Both the position numbers and the translations under genes were made by a program. Positions 52,201-64,000 of a stretch of DNA of 64,000 nucleotides are shown in pieces. Every line of letters begins with the position of its first letter. The stretch's first letter is position 1. The notes under the pieces were generated by a model that saw nothing but the letters and a program-made list of their open reading frames with translations, searched no databases and was not told where the DNA came from. Origin of the DNA: Torreya grandis (lineage: Eukaryota; Streptophyta; Pinopsida; Cupressales; Taxaceae); assembly GCA_037957365.1 (NCBI GenBank), contig JARHVA010000158.1, positions 2,427,501 through 2,491,500 of the forward strand, read 5' to 3'.

Positions 52201-54700
52201 TAAATGGATTCTGGTGCCATGAGTTACATGACTAGCTAGAAAGATCAGTTTGCCACTTTGAACCATCATCATTTCATGGTAATTTATCTTTTGGAGATGA
52301 AACATAATATAGTTTACAAGGTACATGTGACATTTCATTACCAATTCATAATCATGGATGTGTAATTATTTATGTTTTATATGTTTCAGGCCTAACCAAA
52401 AATCTATTTTTAGTAAATCAATTACTTGGTCACAACTTTAAGGTTGAATTTAATCAAAATAATGACAAAAATTATGTCTCATTCAATATAAGTCTTGAAT
52501 ATTTAAAATTATTTAAATCACTTATAGTGTATATAAAATTTTTTAGGTTGATGTTGTCTAGATGACAATTAGGATCTAGTTGTCAAAGATATAAACTTAG
52601 CTAATTTATAGGACAAGAGATATGGAGATATGATTTTTGAGTACATGATTACATTAAGAAGACACAACATGGTGAGATGTCATCACTCACTTAAAAATAC
52701 TAGAGATATTTTCTCTAATGTTTTATTTATAAAATAACATAGATATCCATTGAATATGGTGCACACCAATCTATGTAGATATTTCATGCCTAGTGTCATT
52801 GGTATTAAATATTTTAGATATTTGTTGATGATTACTCACATAAAATGTGGATATACTACTTGAATACCAAGTATCAATCCTTAAAATTATGTAAACAATT
52901 CAAAAAAATAGAGTGATAATCTATTCATCACATACATATTTTTCACTTAGATCATGGGGGGATACACTAATAATGAATTATCTATATACTTTTAAGGCAC
53001 ATGGAATTCATCATCAGATAATTTCTCTTTATAAAATGTATGAAAATGGTGTTATTGAGTGATGTAATTATACCATTGTTTAAATGACATTATGCATGTC
53101 AAAAAATGGACACCTATCATGTCCATATTAGGCAAAATTAGTTCACATAATGGTTTACTTATTGAATTGTGCACCCACCAAAGCTTTCAATGGTGTCACT
53201 CCAATAGAAGCATGGTTAGGGTATAAGCCTTATATCTCTCATATCATTATTTTTGGTTTAAAATCACATATGCACATTAAAAAATAAAAGAGGAAAATTT
53301 TGGATAAAAAATATATAGAGTGTATATTTCATGGGTACAATTAAGAGTCAAAGGCCTACCAACTCATGGATCCTAAGACTAAGAAGTTATATATCAGTAG
53401 AGATGTTATATTTGATGATAAGGGTGAGTCTAATTCACCCTTTAAATAGGAATATAATATAATCATTAGTCTTATAAACATTTCTAATTTTTATAGCAGT
53501 AGTGAAGATGAGGTTAATTATTTATGATGGTCAACCATGTCCTCCAACACCACCAACTAATATTATTCAACATATTCTCATGTGGTATACAAGTAAAATT
53601 AGAGATTCAAAATTGGAGTGGGTCCTAGACACTTCCAATTCACAATCAAGATATAATATCATAGCTTGTGAAGAGGTTAATTAATTCCTTATGTGCACAG
53701 TTACAAATTCATTTGATCCCTAAATGGTTCATGAAGCCCAAGAGTCAAAACCTTGGAAAAGGGCCATATATGTAGAGTATTAGTCACTGATGAAGAACTA
53801 TACATGGAAGTTTTTTTAATATTCTAATAGGGAAGAGTCATATATGTTTCAAGTGGGTATTTAATACTTTGTACAAAGGATATGGAAGCATTAACATCTA
53901 TAATATAAAACTTTTAGTAAATGGATATGCATAAAAACAAGGAATTGACTATATGGAGACTTTTTCTCCCACAACCAATATAAAGACTATTAGAATGGTA
54001 TTTTCTATGGATACTCAGTATGGATGAAAAATCCATTAGATAAAAATTAAAATTACCTTCTTAAATATATATCTACAAGAAGAATTTTGCATGACCCACT
54101 AGAGAGTTTTGTCACACCTGGTCAAGAAAAAATGGTATGTAGACTTATCAAGTCATTATATGATCTAAAGTAGGCTCCACAAGTTTATTATATAAATATT
54201 GACAAGTAACTCATTCAGCATGGATTCTAATGGATTTCATATGATCCAAACCTTTACCTCAAGGAGTAAATGGGAGTTATGATTTTTATTGCATATATCA
54301 ATAATTTAGTCATCACCAGTATCCCAGTGAAGATAACTGATACAACAAATAATGATTTGAAGTGATTTATTGACATTATATATCTTAGGTACTACACTAT
54401 TGTATTATTTTTTAGGTATGGAGAAAGGGACATCACATATTTATGTGTCAAAATAAATATGCCAAAATAATGCTCCAAAAAAATTGGGTGATGGACTGTA
54501 AGCCTTTGATAACACCCATGGAGACAAGACTTCAACTATCTAGTTCAAATCCATCACCATCAATAAATGCCATTCTCTATCATAATTTTATTGGGAAACT
54601 CATTTACTTAACTTACACTATGCCAAATATCATAAATGTTGTTATTTATCTTTCAAAATTCATGTAGGAACCAAAGGTGAGTCACTAAAGCAGCAAAGTG
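52201..54700 (+). pseudogene. E5 Ty1/copia pol remnant
   Basis: Order protease-integrase-RT-RNase H defines Ty1/copia. Protease: KWILVP/WIDSGA-type segment at about 52203-52240 (GGATTCTGGTGCCATGAG gives DSGAMS). Integrase: HTNLCRYF near 52760 and EAWLGYKPYISHI near 53210. RT: KLLVNGYA.KQGIDYMETFSP near 53905-53970. RNase H/C-terminal: frame 54443-54667 with NWVMDCKPLITPMETRLQLS and YLTYTMPNI. All frames are broken. Confidence 0.8.
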
Positions 54701-55253
54701 AATATTAATATATATCCGAGGTACTTTGGAGCATGGCTTAGAAGACAATAAGAATGATAAATTATTGTTGACATGAAACATATATGTATATCATGTATCT
54801 CTATTGATGATATGAAATCCACATCTATATTTTTTTCTTTATGGGATCTAGTCCTATCTCATGGGGGAGAAAGAATCAAAACTTTATTTCTTAATCTTTG
54901 AATAAGGCAAAATATCATGTGACAAGAGGAGTTATCTACGAAGTGATATGGTTATGTCTCATACTTTAAGGACTTTGAGTAACACACATCTAGTCGATGA
55001 TTTAATACTAAAATAATCAAGGTGTTTTTCAACTTGTTCAAAATCAAGTGGTTCATAATCACATGAAGCACATCAAATTTTAAATCCATTTCATACATGA
55101 GCATGTTTATCAACACAACATTCAACTTCAATTTTTTCCCACTCAATATCAATGTGTATATGTCTTCACCAAGCCACTTTCAAGGGATAATTTTGAGGCA
55201 TTTATAATTTATCTCTATTATACTCTTAATACTATGATTAATTAAGGGGGGAA

Positions 55254-55640
55254 TGTTAGAATAATTAATTAGATCATAGTCTAAATAAGTGTTTATGGAA
55301 ATATTAAAATTAATAAGTGATGGTGAAAATATTAAATGTCCTCTTCTACGTTAGTAATAGGTGTCACCAAACTTTTTAAAATTTCATTGCTAGTGTGTCT
55401 AATTAGAAAATGAGGATATCTCTTATTTTATCTATGTATACCCTCATCTCTATGTACTTCGATGAATATTAAATATGAGAAATTATATTTTTCTATCAAT
55501 ATACAATTTGGATTTAAAAAGGAAGGCTTGGGAATTGATTTTTATCTAGTTAGGCATATATAACCTTGATAGAGATACCTTTGGTTCTACTCTATTCCTT
55601 TCTCCACTACCAACCAAGTGTCCAAATCCTTGATGGAGAT
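55254..55640 (+). repeat. E5 copia 3' LTR (end uncertain)
   Basis: The purine tract AAGGGGGGAA (55244-55253) is followed by TGTTAGAATAATTAATTAG, a typical copia LTR start. The right end is not fixed, since no second LTR was recognised; 55640 is a guess. Confidence 0.5.
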
Positions 55641-55689
55641 TACCCAAATCACCCTCTTAGAGAAATTTTTATTTTATTTTATTTTATTT

Positions 55690-55779
55690 TTTGAAATTTT
55701 TTGAAATTTTTTTATTCTCCTCTTATTTAGATTTTATTTTGAATTTCTTATAGGTTTGGTAACCATTATATCTAGGTTA

Positions 55780-55829
<50 letters not shown>

Positions 55830-55945
55830 ACACACACACACACACACACCTACACATTAACCTAGATATAATGGTTACCAAACCTCTAAGAAATTCAAAA
55901 TAAAATCTAAATAAGAGGATAATAAAAAAAATTTAAAAAATAAAT
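55690..55945. repeat. Large inverted repeat around a (GT)n(CA)n centre
   Basis: The left arm (about 55690-55827) contains TTATTTAGATTTTATTTTG, TTGGTAACCATTATATCTAG and (GT)23. The right arm (55828-55945) is its near-perfect reverse complement beginning with (CA)n. A third, shorter CA run with CTTAACCTAGATATA follows at 55953-55995. This could be a fold-back element, a hairpin-driven duplication or an assembly artefact. Confidence 0.8.
55782..55849. repeat. (GT)n/(CA)n microsatellite
   Basis: GT dinucleotides from 55782 to 55827, then ACAC to 55849. The junction TGTGTACACA is the axis of the inverted repeat. Confidence 0.95.
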
Positions 55946-55999
55946 AAATATATACACACACACACACACACACACACCTTAACCTAGATATATATATAT

Positions 56000-56695
56000 T
56001 TACTCTTTCCAAAGCAAACTTATTATCATTTAAGTGTATGCATGACTCTTCTTAAATGAAAAATTGTTCTCAATTTACTTTGTAATCCTAAAACATAGGT
56101 TTGAATCCTAATAAGAACATGAAATATTTAGGGAAAACATTTATAGAATTAAAAGTCTTAACTAGTTCTCCTAAATTCTAAACATCTCATAATGTCTTTG
56201 GTTTAGGCCAACTAGTATGTCAATAGCTATAACTTATTTTTATTCAAAAGGATCAACTAAGTGATGAAATGGAAGATCTTTTTAATCTTTTATTAAATTT
56301 TATTAAACAAGACTTATTCACTAGCTACAACTATGGAGATAAAATATTCTATAAACTAGGAACAAATAATGAGCTATGAAAGAAAAGCATATAAAAAATG
56401 AAGCTAGATAACTATTCTACTCCTAAACTATTATATGCCTAAATTATGATGGGACAACTGAGAAGTAGTGATTCAAGTATTTTTCATTCATCAAGATTTA
56501 TAAATCATTTCCCTATAAGTCTTTCAACCTGAATACATATTTTTTCCAAGATCATTAAAGATTTGATATGGACAAATCCATAATAGAGTAAGCTTGGTAT
56601 GTTGACCCTATTTTCATGTTCTATATCCCAGAGTAAGAAAATGTCTACATGTGTGAAATATTTCCCTTTGGTTTTTTATTGAACCATATTTTGAT
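56000..56695. other. Unassigned AT-rich DNA
   Basis: No recognisable coding sequence. It lies where the 3' non-coding region or 3' LTR of the minus-strand E6 would be expected; no LTR ends found. Confidence 0.3.
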
Positions 56696-56699
56696 AATA

Positions 56700-57430
56700 T
56701 CCTGGTGCTTACTAAAATTATGGAAAGCTTCTTCACATGCATCATCCATTCATATGATTTTTAGTAGTCTTTATTATACATGATTGTCTCCATCCATATA
56801 TTCTTACATGAACTGGTAGATTAAGAGCCTCAATGTAATTGGAAACATAGGTTCTTATCCATAAACTAGAAAAATGGTAAAACTTTAAGTGATTGCTTGT
56901 ATCTAGTTTGGTCTGGCCAAAGTGCATATCTCAATAAAAAAATCTATTCTCTTGGTTTCTTCTCAATAGACTTCTTGATTGTATCGATCAGTGTTTTTTT
57001 TATAGACTTAGTGATGTCATTAATTTATGGATGATAATTTTAGTATAATTTTTATTATTATAATCCCACTCAATAAAATTTACATATTGTAAAGTAGGTT
57101 CATTATCACAAACTAAAGAGAATGGCATTCTAAACCTTTTGACTATGGTTTCTTCCAAAAACTTGATAACTTCTCTTGTTGTAATTTTCCTTGTAGCAAA
57201 AATTTTAGTCTATCTTGTATAATATTTTTTAATGTTAACACAAATTTTTGGCCTTTAAAAATTTGGATTAATAAAACTAAAAAAATCTAACCCCCACTAA
57301 GCAAAGGGACATCATTCAATTACTGGTTGCATGTACTTACCTTCTGAAAAATGTTTGACATTGATGGCAATTCATTATGTGGTTATGTGTGTCTTTGAAA
57401 ATAGTAGGCCAATAATAGCATGTTCTAAAA
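56700..57430 (-). pseudogene. E6 integrase remnant
   Basis: YYWPTIFKDTHN and NCHQCQTF near 57420-57350 (zinc finger); VNIKKYYTR...FLEETIVKRFRMPFS then VCDNEP (second Asp) near 57240-57110; C-terminal ALWPDQTRYKQSL near 56920-56880. Broken frames. Confidence 0.65.
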
Positions 57431-57894
57431 ATATTAAATGTTATCATGTTACTAGAGGGATGAACACTACCTAATTTTGATGGAAAATTATCATGATTTC
57501 TTTGGCTTATTCTCTAGATATGCAACAGAGATAAATCCCTTCATAATTATTTTGATACAAAACATTTTCATATCATGAAGTGAGCTGATTTTAGCCTTAG
57601 ATATCTTCTTCATTATTTATTAATTTATGGAGGGAAAGTCCCATATAGTAAATATTGGATTATATGAACATACCAATCATTTCCTATGAATTAGGTTTGA
57701 TCTACTTGTATCATTGTGATCCTTAGATTTGTTTTAGTCAAGATTTATGTGAAGCCTTAACCTTGTACCAATATAGCTAGCTTGATTTCTATATCATACT
57801 CCTAAAAATTCTACATCCATCTTACTTTATGTTCTCCTAGTTCATTCTATCCTAGCATAAGTCTTATAGTTGGGTCTGGGACAATGGCATAAAC

Positions 57895-58145
57895 CTTGTT
57901 ATGCAATACTTAGTGTTTGAATTTTTTTTACACCCTTAACCAATGTGTATGCTTGTTTGTCCAGAATAAGATACTTGAGTTCTACACCCTTTAAATTTTT
58001 TCTTATAAATTTAATATGGTGTTGTTCATAATTCACTTTTTGTGTAAGGATAACTATAATGGTATGATCAGATGCAAAGAAATATGTAAATCTTTGGTAA
58101 AATCTAGGTTGTTCAATACTAGAGTTTGAATGATATTTCATGTCC
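57895..58145 (-). pseudogene. E6 Ty3-type RNase H remnant
   Basis: 80-codon frame: FASDHTIIVILTQ (catalytic Asp position), FIRKNLKGVELKYLILDKQA and YTLVKGVKK match the gypsy RNase H pattern ASD.....L.Q...F.SK.L...E..Y...EK.A. Confidence 0.75.
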
Positions 58146-58379
58146 TGAAATGGGTTTTTGTATTTAATAATCTATTCCACCTTTGCATCATGTTTCACCA
58201 TAGCATTCAAAGGTCTTAAAATATTAATGAAACCAAAAATAAAATTTCATATAAAATTTATTTTATCAAAAAAAATCAATTCTTTCTTTTTGTTTGGAAG
58301 TGGGACTTTAGAAATAGTGTTGGTCCTTTCTAGAATAATTGTGATGCCTTTTTTGTGATAATGTGATAAATTAACTTAT

Positions 58380-58815
58380 TTTTTGTAACTCCAAAGATGT
58401 TTTTTGGATTTAGTCAAATGACATACCTTATACATCTATCAAATATTTTATGTAAGTGATGCACATGTTCAGAGTTGTTCTTAGAAAGCATAGATAGATT
58501 ATCCCATAAATAATAATGCATTCAACCAAAAACCCTTGTAAAGTAAAATCTATAGCATTGTAAAAAATTAATACTTGGTGGTGAAAGGTTTTTTTATTCT
58601 ATCTTCTTGGTCAACTAGAACCTAGTTATACCAAGAAAATCTATCTAGAAAAGACATCATTTGAGAACCACTAACCATTTGAATCATCCATAGATGGAAA
58701 TGGGTAATTTTCCTTATTTGATGTTTTGTTTAGATTTTAAAAATCAACATAAAGACTAATATCTCCATTATTTTTACATGCAAGTACTAAATTGGCTACC
58801 CATGTTAAGTGTCAG
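58380..58815 (-). pseudogene. E6 reverse transcriptase remnant
   Basis: WVANLVLACKNNGDISLYVD then NLNK at 58800-58730 corresponds to W.SN.V...K..G..R.C.DYR.LN, followed by YPFPSMD. Further RT sequence to LNPKNIFG near 58390 is heavily broken, and the catalytic YVDD is not clearly readable. Confidence 0.6.
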
Positions 58816-59393
58816 ATTGAGAAAATGATTATTGTTGTAACTCTTGCACTTTTTTTTCTGTATGAGGGGTTTTTATATGGGATTGACTAGTCTATATCTT
58901 TGTTTAAAATATTTTTATCTATCCTTAAGTGTAATAGTGTGATTGATGAGCCTTGGATAAAAGATAATCTATTCATAATAGCAACAAGAAATCACATTTT
59001 TTTACTATTGAAGAAGGGATTTTAGTTATTTTTTCTCAGTTTCAAAACAACTTGGGCCTTTATTAAAGTATTGGGCATTTTTTATTGTTCTCAATTTAAT
59101 AGGGCCATAATATTATTCACTATAATCTAACTTTCTTTGATTTTTAGCATGTGTGTCTAAGTCAAACATCCTTTCTAATGAAACCATTCCATTTGTAAAT
59201 TTTTTCCTTGAACTTCATGATCCCATCATTTTCTAATTCATTCCCAGCAAGCAATACCTTATCATTTTCATCAATTATTTTTATTCTAAGACTTATAAGC
59301 TATTTATAAACTAGACAATTTTTTGATCATTTTAAAACACTTGAAAATGGTCAATGTCATTAGGAACAGAATGACATAGCACTAACTCAATTT

Positions 59394-59830
59394 TTAAAAA
59401 TTGGTTTTAGATTCATTCAAAGGAAATAAGTTTTTATTTGAGGTTGCTAAATAATTAACAATATGATTTTGTTCTCTAGGAATGAACATAATATTAAAAT
59501 CATCAAATGCTTCTATTAGATCCCAAGATTTGTGTTTATAACTCCTAAGATAAGATAGGTTGCACTGGAATTCATTCTTTACCTGACTAACTACCAATTT
59601 TGAATCTCCAAACATTTGTAATTCTTTCACACCATGGTTCAAGGTAAATTTCAAACCAAGAATCAAAATCTCATATTCAAAAATATTATTAGTGCAATGG
59701 AATTATATGTGATATGTAGTGTGATATTATTTTACCTAAAGGTTAATTAAATAAATATTTACACCATATCCTTGCTTAAAATGAGCCCCATCAAAGCAAA
59801 AGATCCATGGTCCAATTATATCAACATTTT
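59394..59830 (-). pseudogene. E6 archaeal-type RNase H remnant
   Basis: GPWIFCFDGAHFKQGYGV (59815-59760), then the frame 59666-59394 with MILGLKFTLNHGVKELQMFG, DSKLVVSQVKNEF and FIPREQNHIVNYLA. These correspond to W.L.FDGS...G.G, EYEAL..GL, GDS.L...Q and PRE.N..AD.LA of the domain; only this last stretch has few stops. Confidence 0.75.
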
Positions 59831-60199
59831 TTCATTTATTAGCAATAGATGTGGTACTAAGGATGTATATCCCAATTTTTTTTTAAAAAAAAATCACCTT
59901 TTAATTTATATCATTTTACTAAGTCATCATATATTTCATTTTGGGTTCCCTTTATACCTTAATATGATTGATTAAAATTTTCTAATATAACCACATATGT
60001 GAAAAATCATTAGCCATGCATCCATTAATTTTTTTAGACTAATCTTGAATTAATAAAACCCTATAAGCTTTAGGAAATTACAACACCTATATGTCAAGGA
60101 ATCATTTTATCCTAGGCTTAGATGATAACTACATGTGTAAATTTAATGTGTTTCAACCACTTTCACTTCAGACTTATTTAATTGGTCAAAATTATATCA

Positions 60200-60310
60200 A
60201 CTTTTATTAGAGTTAGGCCCAATTTTTAGTAAATACTTACTAGCATAGTGTTATCTAAGGCCCCTGAGTCAACCAAATAATTATGTAGGTTCTTCCCAAA
60301 AAATTTATAG
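60200..60310 (-). pseudogene. E6 protease remnant
   Basis: NLHNYLVDSGALDNTMLVSI reads directly at about 60290-60230 and contains an intact DSGA aspartic protease motif; the remainder is not recognisable. Confidence 0.55.
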
Positions 60311-60839
60311 TGAGGAGGAATGGAGGAACTTGAGTCTTGGTCTTGTGAATTACTATATTTTCATGTGTCTTCCTTTATTTTTTTAAGAAATTTTCTCAGT
60401 CAGTGATTTCAAAAATAAGTATCACTTTTCTATAATCTAAGCCAATTCATGTAGGTGTGACATTCTCTTTAATATTAGTCAAATCATCCAATATATTTTA
60501 GTTTCCTTTATTGAAGTTAGGCTGCATGTTTGTAGAAATATATTGGTCATTACCTTTTAGAGGTGGGGGATCATTCTTGGCTTTAGGATCATGAGGGATG
60601 AGAGTATTTATTTATGGCATAGACATCATGAGGAGTTATTACATTTTTATTTATTTATACAAAATTTTTACATTGGTATTATTTAAAATCATGTAATTTG
60701 TTAGTGTTGTCATTGGTATCATTTTATTATTGGTTAGGGTAATTAAAGGTCTCTAGCATCATGGTTTTACTATGCATGGATGGTGCATTAGAAGTGTTAC
60801 ATGTATTGGAATGATTTGTAATTACCTCTTAAGCTTTCA

Positions 60840-61960
60840 TTTCCTTTTGAAAAAATTTACTAGTAGTACAGAATTCAATACAATCTAGTTTACATGTTGC
60901 AGTGTTGTGTACTCTACACATATTGGGCAAAACTACCTCATAAATTTTTATTATAGGGAGTTTATTTGTCAATGGATTATAATTAATATGATATTAGTTT
61001 AGAAATTGAATCTATATTAAGTGTATTTTTTAGCATTTTTATCTCTATATGTGTTACATATTTATCTCTAAAGATTCAAAAATTCATTATTAAGCTTATG
61101 CACTACACATTATATTGCATATGATTATCCTTTCGTTGAGTCTTCAAGCATATTATTTGCTTCATTAATAGAAAAATCAAGGATTTATTTTGATTTATCA
61201 TTTTAGTTTGATCATTCATAAATTTAAACTATTGATTTGGGGTGACATGTCTTAATTTAAACACGCTAATAATTGGGGGAGGATTGAGCAAAGGGATATT
61301 ATGTTTTACATTTGTTATTAGATTAAGCATTTGGTTATTGGGATTAATGTTTGGAACAATTAATCCTTTGGAGTTAAATATTTTATCAATATTAATATAT
61401 TTAGAATATATTTTTGATAAATATTCACATATTCATATCATCTGAAAAACATAATAGTCATTAGGTATAATGTATTATTATACATATCAAGGGCTAAAGG
61501 AGCATTGGGTTAATATAGATCAGAAATCTATGTGTACATTTTTATAAATCTTAAACTAAAATATATGATGGATTCATGGGTTTATCTACTCATACTGGAA
61601 AAAAAATTATATACGACACCAAGGTCTATCACTTTTTTTAAAAAAATCCAAGAAAGTAGCTTTAAAATTATTTCAATCATTAATGGAATTCTCATGTAGA
61701 TTGAGGAACCAATCATAAGCAGTATCTTGTAAAGACAAATGAAAAAGTGGATAAGAAACATCTTCATGTTCTACATTCAAGATTTAAGATCTGATTTGAA
61801 AGATGTAATATGATCTTCTTCTCTTTCTAGTTCTAATAAGAGTGAATCAAAGGATATACCTCTTATGATTCCTTGGGATTTCATGTATATCTCCTAGAAT
61901 ATTGATCGTTGGTCAAACCAACCATGTATCTATTAGTGTGAAAGGTCTAAAATTAGGGCT
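60840..61960 (-). pseudogene. E6 gag remnant
   Basis: LQDTAYDWFLNLHENSIND then NNFKATFLDFFKKSD at 61740-61630 matches the gag capsid pattern (L...A..W...L...SI..W..F...F...F). MCRVHNTATCKLDC near 60930-60890 may be a knuckle remnant. Frames are broken. Confidence 0.62.
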
Positions 61961-62300
61961 AACATGTGAATTTATTTTATTGCATGAGATTATTGGTATT
62001 CATTTATCATATATAGGCTTCTTATGTAATTTTAATAGTTGAAGAAGTAATGTAGATTCAGATGTTAACCTAGTTAAGCTTTTACGGATCTCTAGATTGG
62101 TTTAACTCAACTTGACAAGGAAATTAATAATGATTATAAATTTTTTCCATACTCATAATTCCAACTAAATTATTTATATGGGTTTTTGACCCACACAATA
62201 GGATTATTGGTTTTCACCATCTCATTTTAGGCTCACAATATGCAGCCTAAAGCACTAGTTTCAAGTATGTGGTTTTATGAATAACCAAATGGTGGATTAG

Positions 62301-64000
62301 TGGTTAAGTAGTATGGTCTCAAATATGTCCCAAAGTTTCCCCTAGAATATTTTTATTCAACATAACTTATAGACTAAACTATTATAATCATGGATACTCA
62401 TAATGAAGTTATTGTACAAAATATGTCTTGACTGAAATAAACATAAAAGAGAAGAAAACATAAGACAGAGAAGAATATTTCCTAAGCCAGTATAAATATC
62501 TTCCTGAATAAATTATTTATATAAAATTCATTTTGTAAATTTATCCAATATTCATTCAACTATAATTTTTACTCAAATTTAGATGAATACAACAATGAGA
62601 CTGAGGGAGAGATATTGCAAATAAATTCTTGTGACTTCTACTTGACATATTTTTTTAATTTATGCTCAATTACTTAACATGTTCTTTCATTCAAAAAATA
62701 AAAGTTATAATAAGAGTTTCTATCAAAAAAATATCCAAACCATTTGTTAATTTAATTTCAAAAAAATTTATCCATACATATGAATCTCATACACAAATTA
62801 GTCTAATCAAACCATCTCATACATCACTTATAAATTGAGAAAAACAAATAACATAACTCACTAAAAATTTTGAAATAATTTTTGAGATTCTATTGCATAA
62901 ATATTCCTCTCTTGAGAGGTAAATAGAATTTGTACATATAATTTTTTAGATGGGAACTACCACATCTAAAAGTATAGTTTACATGAAAAAATTAATACTT
63001 TTTTTCTAAAATTGAACAAAAGCTAAATAATACAAAAAGTTCACAATACTTTTCTAAAATCAATAGCTAACTTAAAATAGTTTTCATCCTCCAAGATCAC
63101 TTGGCTTTGTCCAGTGTTTGTGATGAACTTTTTTTTTGACTCTATAATGCAAATGTGCATGTTTGGTAGTCTTCATCTACTCTTTCCAAATTTATTATTA
63201 GAACTTTAAACATGGACTCAGCCTTAGTTAACAGTGTTACATGTTTGGCCAATGGATTGTGAAGAGTTCCCTTCATTATAGTGGCTCTGTCAATATTTTA
63301 TTTAGCAAAGCTCACCAGGTTAATGAATTCCCTACTTCCCCCATTATATTCCTCTAAAACCATATGTCTAAAATTTGTCATGAACTTGATCATTTGGGGA
63401 GTGAATTTTATTGTGGACATAAGCTGATTATTTGGTAAAAACAATGAATGACTATCTGCCTCCAAAAATAATTCCAAAATTTAATCTGTTGAGTTATCAA
63501 AATAATTTCTATCCACACTCATACTATCAAACCACTCCTATAAGTAAGTTATCATGTGCATGAATAAATTTTATCAGAGACCAATATCAAACAATGTCAT
63601 CAAATTTAGATGTGGAAACTAAAGATACTAGAATCTAATTTATATAGAATCTAAGCCTAGTATACTTTATAAATACCTATTAGGGATCTATGATTCAATT
63701 CTAAACCTTCCTACTACTAAAATTCTCACATTTTCCATCTCATTATGCCAAATTAATTATCTTTTAGTTTGAACCTATCATTTTTTATGACATAGATCTC
63801 TTACATTGTATAGAAAGCCTAAAACCTTATATATATCATTCATTGTTAGTTTTAGATGCTCAGTAGCTTCCTATCTTATTGGAAACTTGTGTCCCACATA
63901 GGGACACTTGCATCAATGCAAACATATAAATTATTATCAAGTGTCTTATCCTAAAAAGTCATCTAATTTACAAATGTTTTGAATCCTATGGGTCGACCTG
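62301..64000. other. Unassigned AT-rich DNA with one coding-like stretch
   Basis: No recognisable family. It should include the 5' LTR and leader of E6 if that element is complete. At 63363-63142 on the minus strand, 73 codons with a single stop read MVLEEYNGGSREFINLVSFA...GTLHNPLAKHVTLLTKAES..., which I do not recognise. Confidence 0.3.

Larger units (their letters stand above)
56700..62300 (-). mobile_element. E6: old Ty3/gypsy element, decayed, with archaeal-type RNase H
   Basis: On the minus strand from right to left: gag, protease, an archaeal-type RNase H, RT, a second RNase H and integrase, all with stops. LTRs, primer site and target duplication were not found, so the ends are approximate. 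The position of the archaeal-type RNase H upstream of RT is unusual (Tat elements such as E2 have it between RNase H and integrase); a rearrangement could also explain it. Confidence 0.62.

Noticed and set aside
1..64000. tRNA, rRNA or intact host genes
   Set aside because: None recognised on either strand; the only tRNA-like strings are retrotransposon primer-binding sites.

Overview
This is a stretch of plant nuclear heterochromatin made almost entirely of nested LTR retrotransposons. I found no intact host gene, rRNA, tRNA or CRISPR array. A seed plant with a repeat-rich, cytosine-methylated genome is suggested by Tat-lineage Ty3/gypsy elements with dual RNase H, chromodomain Ty3/gypsy elements primed by initiator tRNA-Met, a Ty1/copia relic, plant-mobile-domain (PMD) antisense ORFs, and the strong AT drift of every old copy. 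I cannot name the species. Element names (E0 to E6) are mine.

Layout. E1 (1-8701, +) is a young Tat-type element whose 5' LTR is cut by the window edge. It has a Gag ORF but no protease, RT, RNase H or integrase. It sits in a decayed PMD gene (8702-9140, -). After degraded Tat-LTR-like DNA (about 9250-11650) comes E4 (11661-14618, +), a 5'-truncated chromovirus. E4 abuts a minus-strand 5' LTR/gag fragment of a related family (14619-15979). A Ty1/copia relic (E5) begins at about 16740. It is split by E0, and its zinc knuckle, pol and 3' LTR resume at 51863-55640.

E0 (17361-51862, -) is an old, heavily mutated Tat element with about 1.46-kb LTRs and a near-perfect target duplication (GCTTC/CCTTC). 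It received two later insertions. E2 (20869-35202, +) is a young, nearly complete 14.3-kb Tat element flanked by perfect GTGAG. It lies within E0's antisense PMD ORF. E3 (39570-45109, +) is a chromovirus flanked by perfect CTTGA, lying inside E0's RNase H. The right end (about 56-62.3 kb) holds another old minus-strand gypsy element, E6. It is preceded by a large inverted repeat centred on a GT/CA microsatellite.

How the parts work together. E2 and E1 look like an autonomous/non-autonomous pair. They share the primer-binding site, a conserved structured leader, LTR signals, 3' RNA motifs and a homologous Gag, but only E2 encodes enzymes. The strongest candidates for an undescribed system are the non-coding signals shared by E0, E1 and E2. 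They are: (i) arrays of 12-bp palindromes (RCCGACGTCGGY-like) spaced alternately 18 and 22 bp; (ii) a 64-65-nt U5 structure of an outer stem plus two hairpins, with compensatory changes between families; (iii) a 20-nt leader hairpin motif unchanged even in decayed E0; and, in E1 and E2, (iv) a duplicated 3' stem-loop.

Relative ages from LTR pairs counted by eye: E2 about 2.5% (essentially all transitions), E1 about 2.8%, E3 about 8%. E0 is far older.
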